Positions 45,566 to 57,901 of a stretch of 64,000 nt of DNA are shown piece by piece. Made by a program: the position numbers and the translations under genes. The stretch is from Trissonchulus latispiculum. Its lineage: Eukaryota > Nematoda > Enoplea > Enoplida > Ironidae. The stretch is from contig JASAND010011108.1 of assembly GCA_030248195.1 (NCBI GenBank), positions 1 through 64,000 on the forward strand, written 5' to 3'. Every line of letters starts with the position of its first letter. The first letter of the stretch is position 1. The notes under the pieces are model-generated. The model saw nothing but the letters and a program-made list of their open reading frames with translations, was not told the origin of the DNA and did not search any database.

Positions 45566-46030
45566 TGCGTTGTGGTGGTTAGTGAAATTAAAAACCCTAA
45601 AAAGGAAGAATGAAACTAGACGAACGTTATATTAGACAAAATATCTTGTCTCTGGTAGTTTTCTTTGTTGGTGAAAACTTCAGTTGTGCATATCGAAAAG
45701 ATTTGGCTAGTGATTAGAATTTGTAGTGCGTAGGTCAGGTTTTTACATAATTTTGTGTGTTTAAAAATTAAACTAAAATGTAACGCAAGAAACAAAACCT
45801 CTATAATGCAGTGATTGGCAACTTTTGTCTTAAAAACGAAAAGCGAGACGATTTTGCAAAAAAATATGGCGACCCCAGAATATAGGAAAAAGATAGGAAA
45901 TAGCGATATCTGAAGCCGCGTAGTTATTGTCTGTATTGCTGTATATAACTGCTCACAGAGATTTTATGTATAAGTCACTGTGTCACTGCTCACAGAGATC
46001 TCATGTATGAGTCACTGTGTCAGTGGGGGA

Positions 46031-46850
46031 ATGTTTTGAAGACTAAATTAGTTAGATAAAATGCAAAAATGTTAGATCATCATTAAATTGAAAATAATTT
46101 GAATTGGGGGCATTCACCAGTTGCATCTGTCAAAGCATTTAGAGTGCAACTTTCTACATAGCTTCGGATAACATCTAGCCTTTGTAATGGAAATTGTGTC
46201 CACCGGAAATAAACAAAATTCTTGCTAAAAGTGACTTGAAGACTTAAAACTAGTCATATACACTTAACGTAACTTCACTCATTAACTTTCATTGAAAAAG
46301 TATTTTCCCAAGATATTTTTCCGGACTTTGTACTCTAAATGGCTTGATGGACTTTTTACCTAGATACTTCATACCTAGATACATCAATAGTCCTTCACTA
46401 TAATGAACGTGTGCTTAGAATTTCTGTGAAAAGTTAGGGAGGGAAAGGGGGGGGGGGGGGGCTCGTGGCTTAGCAACGGAGCTATCGGGGGCGATCCCTT
46501 CGGCGATGGGATTACCGTTTTCGACCTATATGCCATTATTACGTGCTTGCTGTTAAAACAAGAATAGATATCAAACGTGCTCAATCAGACATGGTGAAAG
46601 GTTGAAAACGGTAGGGCAATGGCCTCGTGGACCATCGTTGCGGTTTTCTCTTCAAAATTCATTACGTATTGGCTGTTTCTATTTCCAAATTCAGTACGTA
46701 AGGTGGGTACATATACGTATATATATAGGTATTATTTTAGATATGAATATGTATATTGGCTTATGCTTACGTACACAGTGATAAATGTACCTAAGAACAT
46801 ACGTAGTCATATGAATATGTTCCAAAATGGCCATACTCCCTGAAAACGAG
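46031..46850. other. No gene seen
   Basis: AT-rich sequence with a 15-base G run near 46450. 46827-46870 resembles 56985-57020, the sequence just before H4 tails. Confidence 0.5.
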
Positions 46851-46963
46851 CGCTTTTTATAAACGGAAAAATGTCGGGCGGGAACCACTTGATGCCTTTT
46901 GACTTATTATTCTTATTCTTATTATTATTGGGTTCCCGCCCTTTTCCAAAGGGTTTGGAACCC
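46851..46963 (+). mobile_element. H4 tail followed by solo H4 hairpin
   Basis: ATAAACGGAAAAATGTC then GGGCGGGAACC (46875-46885) and GACTTATT; an H4 hairpin starts at 46930. Confidence 0.7.
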
Positions 46964-46996
46964 TATGTTCTGGACATGTTTATTATTATTATTATT

Positions 46997-47052
46997 GGGT
47001 TGTCGCATTTTTTTAAAAAAAAAAGACAACCCTTTGATATGGCTAAGTTTCT

Positions 47053-47087
<35 letters not shown>

Positions 47088-48048
47088 TTATTCCGGTCAA
47101 CATTTGTGTCCCCCCCCCTTTTTCTCGAGATTGGCTGGACCGATCGGGCTGAAATTCTCACCATAGTTGGAGGGTCACCTGAAGTGCTCCCGTTTGTAAG
47201 GGCATCCCGATATCTCCCGGATTCCGGGAATGGCGAATCCCGGAATTTTAAAAATCGTAAGGGGGGACCAAGGGAAACGTAAAAATTTTTTGTCTCCGAT
47301 TTTGCTTAAAAGTTGGTCATAGGGTAAGTCGACCACGCTGATTTCGAAACTGAAATCGAAATTTCCGGAAAATTTCCGGATTTCGAGATATTCGACCCGG
47401 AAAATTCCGGATTTTGAAAAATTTCTCCAAAAGTGGTCGATATGGTACTCAAATGAAAGAGCTCGCCAAGCTGAACAACTTTCCTTCTTGCGACAGTTTC
47501 CGGAAATGCGTCTAGCGAAAGTTATAGCCGAAAAACTGAAAATCCGGGAATTCACGAAAACCCGGATTTTGGACTTAAAAATTTTTTGTCCCGGATTTTC
47601 CTTAAAAGTTGGTCATAGGGTAATTCGACCACGCTGATTTCGAAACTGGAATTGAAATTTCCGGAAAATTTACGGATTTCGAGATATTCGATCCGGAAAA
47701 TTCCGGATATTGAAAAATTTGCTCAAAACTAGTCAATATGGTACTCAAACGAAAGAGCTCGTCGCGCTGGGTAATTTTCACCTTACCGTATTTTCTAAAA
47801 ATGTTTCTGGCGAAAGTTATGGCCGCAGATTGGAAAATCCGTTATTTCAGGAAAAACCGGAATTTTAAAAATTGTCCTGAAAGTTGTCAATATGGTACTT
47901 ATTCGAAAGCTCTCAGCGAGTAGGGAAAAGTTGTGATAGGACCAAAGTCTGAAAATGTTCCACAACTGAGTTTTAGCCCGAGCCAATATAAGCACAGAGG
48001 AATAAGAGGAAAATGCGCGACAACCCGTTGATGCCGGTAGGATTTATT
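46997..48048 (+). mobile_element. Hairpin-capped element, family H2, alpha body
   Basis: 5' GGGTTGTC hairpin, TTTA repeat, poly-C head with GATTGGCTGGACCGATCG, alpha body, tail GCGACAACCC at 48017-48026, end GATTTATT against H5. Confidence 0.78.
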
Positions 48049-48111
48049 GTGTTGCCCACTTTTCCAAAGGAATGGGCAACACTTTGTTATTGGTCTGTGC
48101 TTATTATTATT
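48049..48111 (+). repeat. Solo hairpin H5
   Basis: GTGTTGCC/GGCAACAC, then CTTTGTTATTGGTCTGTGC and TTATTATTATT; a 63-bp bodyless unit. Confidence 0.8.
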
Positions 48112-48985
48112 GTGTTGCCCACTTTTCCAAAGGAAATGGCAACACCTTGTTATTGGTCTGTGCTTATTATTATTATTATTATCCGTCTGTCCCCCCCCTA
48201 GATCTCGAGAATGGGAAGGGGTACAGGGGTGGTTGATACCTCATTTTGAAGCCCTTGACTAGGACATCTCCGGGAAGCAAGATGGCTCCGATACCTTCCG
48301 GATTCCGGGAATGGCGAATCCCGGAATTTTTCGGTTGGTAAGGGGGGACCAAGGCGAAATTTCAAAATCCAAAATTTGGTCAAAAATTTTTTGTCTCCGA
48401 TTTCGCTCAAAAGTTGGTCATAGGGTAACTTGACCACGCTGATTTCGAAACTGAAATCGAAATTTCCGGAAAATTTCCGGATTTCGAGAAATTCCACCCG
48501 GAAAATTCCGGATTTTGAAAAATTTCTCCAAAAGTGGTCGATATGGTACTCAAATGAAAGATCTCGTCGAGCTGAGCAACTTTCCTTCTTTCGACATTTT
48601 CCGAAAATGCGTCTAGCGAAAGTTATGTCAGAAAAAATGAAAATCCGGGAATTGACGTATATCCGGATTTTTTGTCGAAAAATTTTTTGTCTCCGATTTC
48701 GCTCAAAAGTTGGTCGTAGGGTAATTCGACCGCGCTGATTTCGAAACCGAAATCGAAATTTCCGGAAAATTTCCGGATTTCGAGATATTCGACCCGGAAA
48801 ATTCCGGATTTTGAAAAATTTCTCTGAAAGTGGTCGATATGGTGCTCAAACGAAAGATCTCGTCGAGCTGAGCAACTTTCCTTCTTGCGACATTTTCTGC
48901 AAATGCGTCTAGCGAAAGTTATGGCAGAAAAATAAACAGGAAAACCTGTTGTGGGCAACACATTCTTGCAGTAGCGCTAGTTATT
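48112..48985 (+). mobile_element. Hairpin-capped element, family H5, alpha body
   Basis: Two alpha units 296 bp apart (TTGTCTCCGAT at 48391 and 48687). Tail GTGGGCAACAC at 48951-48961, end GCTAGTTATT. Confidence 0.8.
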
Positions 48986-49037
48986 GTGTTGCCCACTTTT
49001 CCAAAGGAATGGGCAACACTTTGTTATTGGTCTGTGC

Positions 49038-49071
<34 letters not shown>

Positions 49072-49878
49072 CCGTCTGTCCCCCCCCCCTAGATCTCGAG
49101 ATTGGGAAGGGGTACAGGGGTGGCTGATACCTTATTTTGAAGCCCTTTACTGGGACATCTCCGGGAAGCAAGATGGCTCCGATACCTTCCGGATTCCGGG
49201 AATGGCGAATCCCGGAATTTTTCGGTTGGTAAGGGGGGACCAAGGCGAAATTTCAAAATCCAAAATTTGGTTAAAAATTTTTTGTCTCCGATTTCGCTCA
49301 AAAGTTGGTCATAGGGTAACTCGACCACGCTGATTTCGAAACTGAAATCGAAATTTCCGGAAATTTTACGGATTTCGAGATATTGGACCCGGAAAATTCC
49401 GGATTTTGAAAAATTTCTCCAAAAGTGGTCGATATGGTGCTCAAACGAAAGAGTTCGTCGAGCTGAGCAACTTTCCTTCTTGCGACATTTTCCGAAAATG
49501 CGTCTAGCGAAAGTTATGTCCGAAAAACTGAAAATCCGGGAATTCATGAAAATCCGGATTTTGAGTCGAAAAATTTTTTGTCTCCGATTTCACTCAAAAG
49601 TTGGTCATAGGGTAATTCGACCACGCTGATTTCGAAACTGGAATCGAAATTTCCCAAAAATTTCCGGATTTCGAGATATTCGTTCCGGAAAATTCCGGAT
49701 TTTGGAGAATTTCTCCAAAAGTGGTCGATATGGTGCTCAAACGAAAGAGTTCGTCGAGCTGAGCAATTTTCGTTCTTGCGACATTGTCTGAAAATGCGTC
49801 TAGCGAAAGTTATGGCAGAAAATAAACAGAAAAACCTGTTGTGGGCAACACATTCTTGCAGTAGCGCTAGTGATTATT
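48986..49878 (+). mobile_element. Hairpin-capped element, family H5, alpha body
   Basis: Starts directly at the TTATT that ends the previous copy. Alpha markers at 49282 and 49578 (296 bp). Tail at 49851-49861. Confidence 0.8.
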
Positions 49879-50694
49879 ATTATTATTATTATTATCCGTC
49901 TGTCCCCCCCTAGATCTCGAGATTGGGAAGGGGTACAGGGGTGGTTGATACCTCATTTTGAAGCCCTTGACTAGGACATCTCCGGGAAGCAGGATGGCTC
50001 CGATACCTTCCGGATTCCGGGAATGGTGAATCCCGGAATTTTTCGGTTGGTAAGGGGGGACCAAGGCGAAATTTCAAAATCCAAAATTTGGTCAAAAATT
50101 TTTTGTCTCCGATTTCGCTCAAAAGTTGGTCATAGGGTAACTCGACCACGCTGATTTCGAAACTGAAATCGAAATTTCCGGAAAATTTACGGATTTCGAG
50201 ATATTAGACCCGGAAAATTTCGGATTTTGAAAAATTTCTTCAAAAGTGGTTGATATGGTACTCAAATGAAAGAGCTCGTCGAGCTGAACAACTTTCCTTC
50301 TTGCGACATTTTCCGGAAATGCGTGTAGCGAAAGTTATGGCCGAGAAACTGAAAATCCGGGAATTCACGGAAACCCGGATTTTGGACCAAAAAATTTTTT
50401 GTCTCCGATTTCGCTCAAAAGTTGGTCATAGGGTAACTCGACCGCGCTGATTTCGAAACTGAAATCGAAATTTCCGGAAAATTTCCGGATTTCGAGATAT
50501 TCGATCCGGAAAATTCCGGATTTTGAAAATTTTTTCCGAAAGTGGTCGATATGGTACTCAAATGAAAGCGCTCGTCGTGCTGAGTAATTTTCATCATTAC
50601 CGTATTTTCCGGAAATGCTTCTGGTGAAAGTTATGGCAGAAAAATAAACAGAAAAACCAGTTGTGGGCAACACATTCTTGCAGTAGCGCTAGTT
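49879..50694 (+). mobile_element. Family H5 body without 5' hairpin, alpha
   Basis: ATTn and ATCCGTCTG poly-C head, two alpha units, tail GTGGGCAACAC at 50663-50673. Confidence 0.68.
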
Positions 50695-51570
50695 GTGTTG
50701 CCCACTTTTCCAAAGAAATGGGCAACACTTTGTTATCGTTCTGTGCTTATTATTTTTATTATTATTATCCGTCTGTCCCCCCCCTAGATCTCGAGATTGG
50801 GAAGGGGTACAGGGGTGGTTGATACCTTATTTTGAAGCCCTTGACTAGGACATCTCCGGGAAGCAAGATGGCTCCGATACCTTCCGGATTCCGGGAATGG
50901 CGAATCCCGGAATTTTTAGAATGGTAAGGGGGGACCAAGGCGAAATTTCAAAATCCAAAATTTGGTCAAAAATTTTTTGTCTCCGATTTCGCTCAAAAGT
51001 TGGTCATAGGGTAACTCGACCACGCTGATTTCGAAACTGAAATCGAAATTTCCGGAAAATTTCCGGATTTCGAGATATTCGACCCGGAAAATTCCGGATT
51101 TTGAAAACTTTCTCCAAAAGTTGTCGACATGGTACTCAAATGAAAGATCTCGTCGAGCTGAGCAACTTTCCTTCTTGCGATATTTTCCGAAAATGCGTCT
51201 AGCGAAAGTTATGTCCGAAAAACTGAAAATCCGGGATTTCACGAAAATCCGGATTTTGGGTCGAAAATTTTTTTGTCTCCGATTTCACTCAAAAGTTGGT
51301 CATAGAGTAATTCGACCACGCTGATTTCGAAACTAAAACCGAAATTTCCCGAAAATTTACGGATTTCGAGATATTCTAACAGGAAAATTCCGGATTTTGA
51401 ACAATTTCTTCAAAAGTAGTCGATATGGTACTCAAATGAAAGAGCTCGTCGAGCTGAGTAACTTCCTTCTTGCGACATTTTCTGAAAATGCGTCTAGCTA
51501 AAGTTATGGCAGAAAAATAAACAGAAAAACCTGTTGTGGGCAACACATTCTTGCAGTAGCGCTAGTTATT
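50695..51570 (+). mobile_element. Hairpin-capped element, family H5, alpha body
   Basis: Hairpin begins right after GCTAGTT; tail at 51536-51546. Confidence 0.78.
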
Positions 51571-52389
51571 ATTATTATTATTATTATCCGTCTGTCCCCC
51601 CCCTAGATCTCGAGATTGGGAAGGGGTACAAGGGTGGTTGATACCTCATTTTGAAGCCCTTGACTAGGACATCTCCGGGAAACAAGATGGCTCCGATACC
51701 TTCCGGAATCCGGGAATGGCGAATCCCGGAATTTTTCGGTTGGTAAGGGGGGACCAAGGCGAAATTTCAAAATCCAAAATTTGGTCAAAAATTTTTTGTC
51801 TCCGATTTCGCTCAAAAGTTGGTCATAGGGCAACTCGACCACGCTGATTTCGAAACTGAAATCGAAATTTTCGAAAAATTTCCGGATTTCGAGATATTCG
51901 ACCCGGAAAATTCCGAATTTTGAAAAATTTCTCCGAAAGTGGTCGATATGGTACTCAAACGAAAGAGCTCGTCGAGCTGAACAACTTTCCTTCTTGCGGC
52001 ATGTTCCGGAAATGCGTGTAGCGAAAGTTATGGCCGAAAAACTGAAAATCCGGTAATTCCCGGAAAACCGGATTTTGGGTCGAAAACTTTTTTGTCTCCG
52101 AATTCACTCAAAAGTTGGTCATAGGGTAATTCGACCACGCAGATTTCGAAACTAAAACCTAAATTTCCCGAAAATTTACGGATTTCGAGATATTCGTTCC
52201 GGAAAATTTCGGATTTTGAAAAATTTCTCCAAAAGTGGTCGATATGGTACTCAAATGAAAGAGCTCGCTGAGCTGAGCAACTTTCCTTCTTGCGACATTT
52301 TCCGAAAATGCGTCTAGCGAAAGTTATGGCAGAAAATAAACAGAAAAACCCGTTGTGGGCAACACATTCTTGCAGTAGCGCTAGTTATT
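51571..52389 (+). mobile_element. Family H5 body without 5' hairpin, alpha
   Basis: Head near 51590, two alpha units, tail at 52355-52365. Confidence 0.68.
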
Positions 52390-53822
52390 GGGTTCCCGCC
52401 CTTTTCCAAAGGGTTTGGAACCCTATGTTCTGGACATGTTTATTATTATTATTGGGTTCCCGCCCTTTTCCAAAGGGTTTGGAACCCTATGTTCTGGACA
52501 TGTTTATTTTTCTTCTTATTGTTCACATTTTCGTGTCCCCCCTGTCTATCTCGAGATTGGGAAGGGGTAGAGAGGTGGTTGATACCTCATTTTGAAGGTC
52601 TTGACTTGAACTGCTCCCGGAAGCGCGGGGAGCCCCGGGGGAGCAGAGGTGCTCCCGGAGCACCCCCGTGAGTAAAAATGAGTAAAATAAAAAAGTTGTC
52701 CAAATGAGCTAATTTTGGTATCATTCGAAAGCTCTCGGCGAGTAATGAAAAAGTTGTAATTGGGTCAAGGCCTGAAAATGCACCCATTTTTAGTTATGAG
52801 GCGAAAAAGGGTCAAAATGGCCAAAAACGGCCAAAACTGCCGTTTGAAGGGATTTTCCGCCTTTATCTCGAGCTAGAGTCAACTAGTTGGCCTGAAATTT
52901 TGCATGTAAGGTGGTACCCGATGCGGGAAGACCCTCCGGGCACCTGGGTACCATAGTGTCACGCAATTTTCAATTACTCGATACGGTGATGCTGCAAATG
53001 GTCAAAATTGAAAGTGACGGAAACCCCCCAATATGGGTATCATTCGAAAGCTCTCGTTGCGTTGGTAAAAAGTTGTAATAGGGGTAAAGCGGCAAAATGT
53101 AGGAGAAATGAGTTACCGGGCCTCAAAGGGGTCAAAAATGGCCAAAACCGGTCAAAATGGGTCAAAAATAAAAGGTGTCGGAAACCTGCCGCTATTGGTA
53201 TCATTCGAAAGCTCTCGTTGCGTAGGTAAAAAGTTGTAATAGGGCCAAGGCGTCAAAATGTAGGAAAAATGAGTTACGGGGCTCAAAAATGGTCAAAAAT
53301 GGCCAAAACGGGTCAAAATGGGTCAAAAACAAAAGTTGTCGAAAACCACCCAATATGGGTATCGTTCGAACGCTCTCGTTGCGTGGATCCAAAGTTGTAA
53401 TAGGGCCAACGCGCAAAAATGTAGGAGAAATGAGTTAAGGGGCCTCAAAGGGGTCAAAAATGGCCAAAAATGGTCAAAATAAGTCAAAAATGAAAACTGC
53501 CTGATCGTTCTAATACCGGTATCAATCGAAAGCTCTCGTTGCGTAGATAAAAAGTTGCAATAGGGCCGAAGCGTCAAAGTGTACGAAAAATGAGTTACAG
53601 AGCATCAAATAGAGCAAAAACAGTGAAAACCGGGGAAAAATCGAACTTTGCCGGATTGGTCTGATAGTGGTATAAATCGAAAGCTCTTGATGAGCAGGGA
53701 GTGGGAACCAGTTATAATAGACGTAAAACTAGTAACTGCATACTTTTCCAAAAAAGTACATAAGCTCATTGTATAAACGGAAAAATGACGGGCGGGAACC
53801 ACTTGATGCCTTTTGACTTATT
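52390..53822 (+). mobile_element. Family H4 element, beta body, with one extra solo H4 hairpin
   Basis: H4 hairpins at 52390 and 52454; head with TTCACATTTTCGTG; beta array; tail GGGCGGGAACC at 53790-53800. Confidence 0.76.
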
Positions 53823-54672
53823 CTTCTTATTATTATTGTCCACAATTTCGTGTCCACCATGTCTATCTCGAGATTGGGAAGGGGTAGAGAGGTGGTTGAT
53901 ACCTCATTTTGAAGGTCTTGACTTGAACTGCTCCCGGAAGCGCGGGGAGCCCCGGGGGAGCAGAGGTGCTCCCGGAGCACCCCCGTGAGTAAAAATGAGT
54001 AAAATAAAAAAGTTGTCCAAATGAGCTAATTTAGGTATCATTCGAAAGCTCTCGGCGAGTAATGAAAAAGTTGTAATTGGGTCAAGGCCTGAAAATGTAC
54101 CTATTTTGAGTTATGAGGCGAAAAAGGGTCAAAAATGGCCAAAAACGGCCAAAACGGCCGTTTGAAGGGGTTTTCCGCCTTTATCTCGAGCTAGAGTCAA
54201 CTAGTTGGCCTGAAATTTTGCATGTAGGGTGGCACCCGATGCGGGAATACCCTCCGGGCACCTGGGTTCCATAGTGTCACACAATTCGCAATTACTCGAT
54301 ACGGTGATGCTGCAAATGGTCAAAATTGAAAGTGACGGAAACCCCCCAATATGGGTATTATTCGAAAGCTCTCGTTGCGTGGATAAAAAGTTGTAATAGG
54401 GGTAAAACACCAAAATGTAGGAGAAATGAGTTACGGAGCCTCAAAGGGGTCAAAAATGGCCAAAACCAGGTCAAATGGGTCAAGACTGAAAGTTGTCCGA
54501 TTGGGTTAATATTGGCATCATTCGAAAGCTCTCGTTGCGTAGATAAAAAGTTGTAATAGGTTCATCGCGTCAAAATATAGGACAAATGAGTTATGGGGCC
54601 CCGAATATTATAAACTCATTCTATAAACGGAAAAATGTCGGGCGGGAACCACTTGATGCCTTTTGACTTATT
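53823..54672 (+). mobile_element. Family H4 body without 5' hairpin, short beta array
   Basis: H4-type head near 53840 (the C-run is broken to TCCACCATG), fewer beta units, tail at 54640-54650. Confidence 0.68.
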
Positions 54673-55488
54673 ATTATTATTATTATCCGTCTGTCCCCCC
54701 CTAGATCTCGAGATTGGGAAGGGGTACAGGGGTGGTTGATACCTTATTTTGAAGCCCTTGACTAGGACATCTCCCGGAAGCGAGATGGCTCCGATACCTT
54801 CCGGATTCCGGGAATGGTGAATCCCGGAATTTTTAAAATGGTAAGGGGGGACCAAGGCGAAATTTCAAAACCCAAAATTTTGTCAAAAATTTTTTGTCTC
54901 CGATTTCGCTCAAAAGTTGGTCATAGGGTAACTCGACCACGCTGATTTGGAAACTGAAATCGAAATTTCCGGAAAATTTCCGGATTTCGAGATATTCGAC
55001 CCGGAAAATTCCGGATTTTGAAAAATTTCTCCAAAAGTGGTCAATATGGCACTCAAATGAAAGATCTCGTCGAGCTGAGCAACTTTCCTTCTAGCGACAT
55101 TTTCCGAAAATGCGTCTAGCGAAAGTTATGTCCGAAAAACTGAAAATCCGGGAATTCACGAAAATCCGGATTTTGGGTCGAAAAATTTTTTGTCGCCGAT
55201 TTCACTCAAAAGTTGGTCATAGGGTAATTCGACCACGCTGATTTCAAAACTAAAACCGAAATTTCCCGAAAATTTACGGATTTCGAGATATTCGATCCGG
55301 AAAATTCTGGATTTTGAAAAATTTCTCTGAAAGTGGTCGATATGGTGCTCAAACGAAAGAGTTCGTCGAGCTGAGCAACTTTCCTTCTTGCGACATTTTC
55401 TGAACACGCGCCTGGCGAAAGTTGTAGCAGAAAAATAAACAGAAAAACCTGTTGTGGGCAACACATTCTTGCAGTAGCGCTAGTTATT
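54673..55488 (+). mobile_element. Family H5 body behind an H4 tail, alpha
   Basis: ATCCGTCTG head, two alpha units, H5 tail at 55454-55464. No H5 hairpin; the left neighbour is an H4 tail, so this is a truncated or recombined junction. Confidence 0.65.
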
Positions 55489-55537
55489 GGGTTCCCGCCC
55501 TTTTCCAAAGGGTTTGGAACCCTATGTTCTGGCCATG

Positions 55538-55574
<37 letters not shown>

Positions 55575-57059
55575 TTATTATTATTGTTCACATTTTCGTG
55601 TACCCCCACTCTATCTCGAGATTGGAAAGGGGTGGAGAGGTGGTTGATACCTCATTTTGAAGGTCTTGACTTGAACTACTCCCGGAAGCGCGGGGAGCCC
55701 CGGGGGAGCAGAGGTGCTCCCGGAGCACCCCCGTGAGTAAAAATGAGTAAAATAAAAAAGTTGTCCAAATGAGCTAATTTTGGTATCATTCGAAAGCTCT
55801 CGGCGAGTAATGAAAAAGTTGTAATAGGGTCAAGGCCTGAAAATGCACCCATTTTGAGTTATGAGGCCGAAAATGGTCAAAAATGGCCAAAAACGGCCAA
55901 AACGGCCGTTTGAAGGGGTTTTCCGCCTTTATCTCGAGCTAGAGTCAACTAGTTGGCCTGAAATTTGCCATGTAGGGTGGCACCCGATGCGGGAAGACCC
56001 TCCGGGCACCTGGGTTCCATAGTGTCACGCAATTAGCAATTACTCGATACGGTGATGCTGCAAATGGTCAAAATTGAAAGTGACGGAAACCCCCCAATAT
56101 GGGTATCATTCGAAAGGTCTCGTTGCGTAGGTAAAAAGTTGTAATAGGGGTAAAGCGTCAAAATGTAGGAAAAATGAGTTACGGGGCTCCAAAGGGGCCA
56201 AAAATAGCCAGAAACGGTCAAAATGGGCCAAAATTGAAAATTGTCGGATACGGCTGATACCGGTGTCATTCGAACGCTCTCGTTACGTGGATAAAAAGTT
56301 GTAATAGGGCCAACGCACCAAAATGTAGGAAAAATGAGTTACGAGGCCTCAAAGGGGTCAAAAATGGCCAAAAACAGGTCACAATGGGTCAAAATTGAAA
56401 ATTGTCGAATCCGGTCGATACCGGTGTCATTCGAAAGCTCTCGTTGAGTAGATAAAAAGTTGTAATAGGGCTGAAGCGCCAAAATGTAGGACAAATGAGT
56501 TACGGGGCCCCAAAAGGGTCAAAAATGGTAAAAACCGGTCAAAATTGAAAATTGTCGAATCCAGTTAATCCCGGTATCATTCGAAAGCTCTCGTTGCACA
56601 GATAAAAAGTTGTTATAGGTCAAAAGCGTCTAAATATCGGAAACCTGATTTGCGGAGCCTCAAAGGTGCTAAAAATAACGAAACTGATAAAAGTATGTCA
56701 TAACTGAAAGTTGCTGGAAACCTGTTAATAGGGGGGTGCTGGGGGGCGGAGCCCCCCAGAAAATGAATAACAGCGTTGTTTGGTAGCTGGATTTAAACGT
56801 TTAGTTGTGCTATATAGTAGCAATTGTGGTAATAGTAATGACAGTGGTACCAGCAGTAGTAGTAGTGGTGGTAGTAGTGATATTATCCCTTTGAGCACCC
56901 AAATCAGAATGAAGGTGAATATAAACATGGGTAGTACAAACATAAACATGGGTAGTCATAAACATACACATTGCACTTCGAACGCATTTCCTGGAAATGA
57001 GCCCTTTCTATAAACGGAAAAATGTCGGGCGGGAACCACTTGATGCCTTTTGACTTATT
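55489..57059 (+). mobile_element. Family H4 element with beta body and unique 3' region
   Basis: H4 hairpin 55489, head, beta array to about 56700, then a unique region with the CTGGGGGGC/GCCCCCCAG hairpin and modules B and A, then tail GGGCGGGAACC at 57027-57037. The most complete H4 copy. Confidence 0.74.
56739..56759. repeat. Perfect 9-bp GC hairpin with GGA loop
   Basis: CTGGGGGGC GGA GCCCCCCAG, immediately followed by AAAATGAA. Confidence 0.9.
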
Positions 57060-57071
57060 ATTATTATTATT

Positions 57072-57192
57072 GGTTTGCCGCTACTTCCGAAGGAAAAGGG
57101 CAAACCCTTATTCTCGTCGTGTTATTATTATTGGGTTGTCGCATTTTTTTTAAAAAAAAGACAACCCTTTGTTATGGGTAAGTTTCTTTATT
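57072..57192 (+). repeat. Solo hairpins H1 and H2
   Basis: H1 at 57072 and H2 at 57133, nearly identical to those at 27719 and 27777 and in the same order. Confidence 0.82.
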
Positions 57193-57901
57193 GTGTTGCC
57201 CACTTTTCCAAAGGAAATGGCAACACCTTGTTATTGGTCTGTGCTTATTATTATTATCCGTCTGTCCCCCCCCTAGATCTCGAGATTGAGAAGAGGTGCA
57301 GGGGTGGTTGATACCTTGTTTTGAAGCCCTTGACTAGGACATCTCCCGGAAGCAAGATGGTTCCGAAATTCCGGGTTTTGAAAATTCGGATTTTTTCGGG
57401 TGGTAAGGGGGGACCAAGGCGAAATTTCAAAAATCCAAAATTTGGTCAAAAATTTTTTGTGTTTGATTTGGCTCAAAAGTCGGTCATAGGGTAATTCGAC
57501 CACGCTGATTTCGAAACTGGAATCGAAATTTCAGGAAAATTTACGGATTTCGAGATATTGGACCCGGAAAATTCCGGATTTTGAAAAATTTCTCCAAAAG
57601 TGGTCGATATGGTACTTAAATGAAAGAGCTCGTCGAGCTGGGCAATTTTTATCATTACAATATTTTCCGGAAATATTTCTAGCGAAAGTTATGGCCGCAG
57701 ATTGGAAAATCCGGAATTTCCGGAAAAAACCGGATTTTCAAAAATTCGTTGAAACATGGGCAATATGGTACTTAATTGAAAGCTCATTGAGTCCTGGGAC
57801 AGACTTCCTGAACAGAAACAGCTTAAAAGGTGTCTATCAAAATTTATACCCCAAAGGAATGTGTCGTGGGCAACACATTCTTGCAGTAGCGCTAGTTTAT
57901 T
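57193..57901 (+). mobile_element. Hairpin-capped element, family H5, alpha body
   Basis: Short H5 copy resembling 31629-32331; tail GTGGGCAACAC at 57866-57876. Confidence 0.77.

Larger units (their letters stand above)
35465..46030 (+). mobile_element. Helitron/Helentron with Rep, helicase, endonuclease and USP-like domain
   Basis: Coding region 35837-43644 plus a 3' tandem-repeat region to about 46030. Boundaries are approximate: I could not fix a TC start or CTRR end. It interrupts the hairpin-element array and uses the plus strand. Confidence 0.75.

Noticed and set aside
56739..56759. Rho-independent terminator
   Set aside because: A perfect GC hairpin, but in animal DNA and with no T run; kept only as a repeat.
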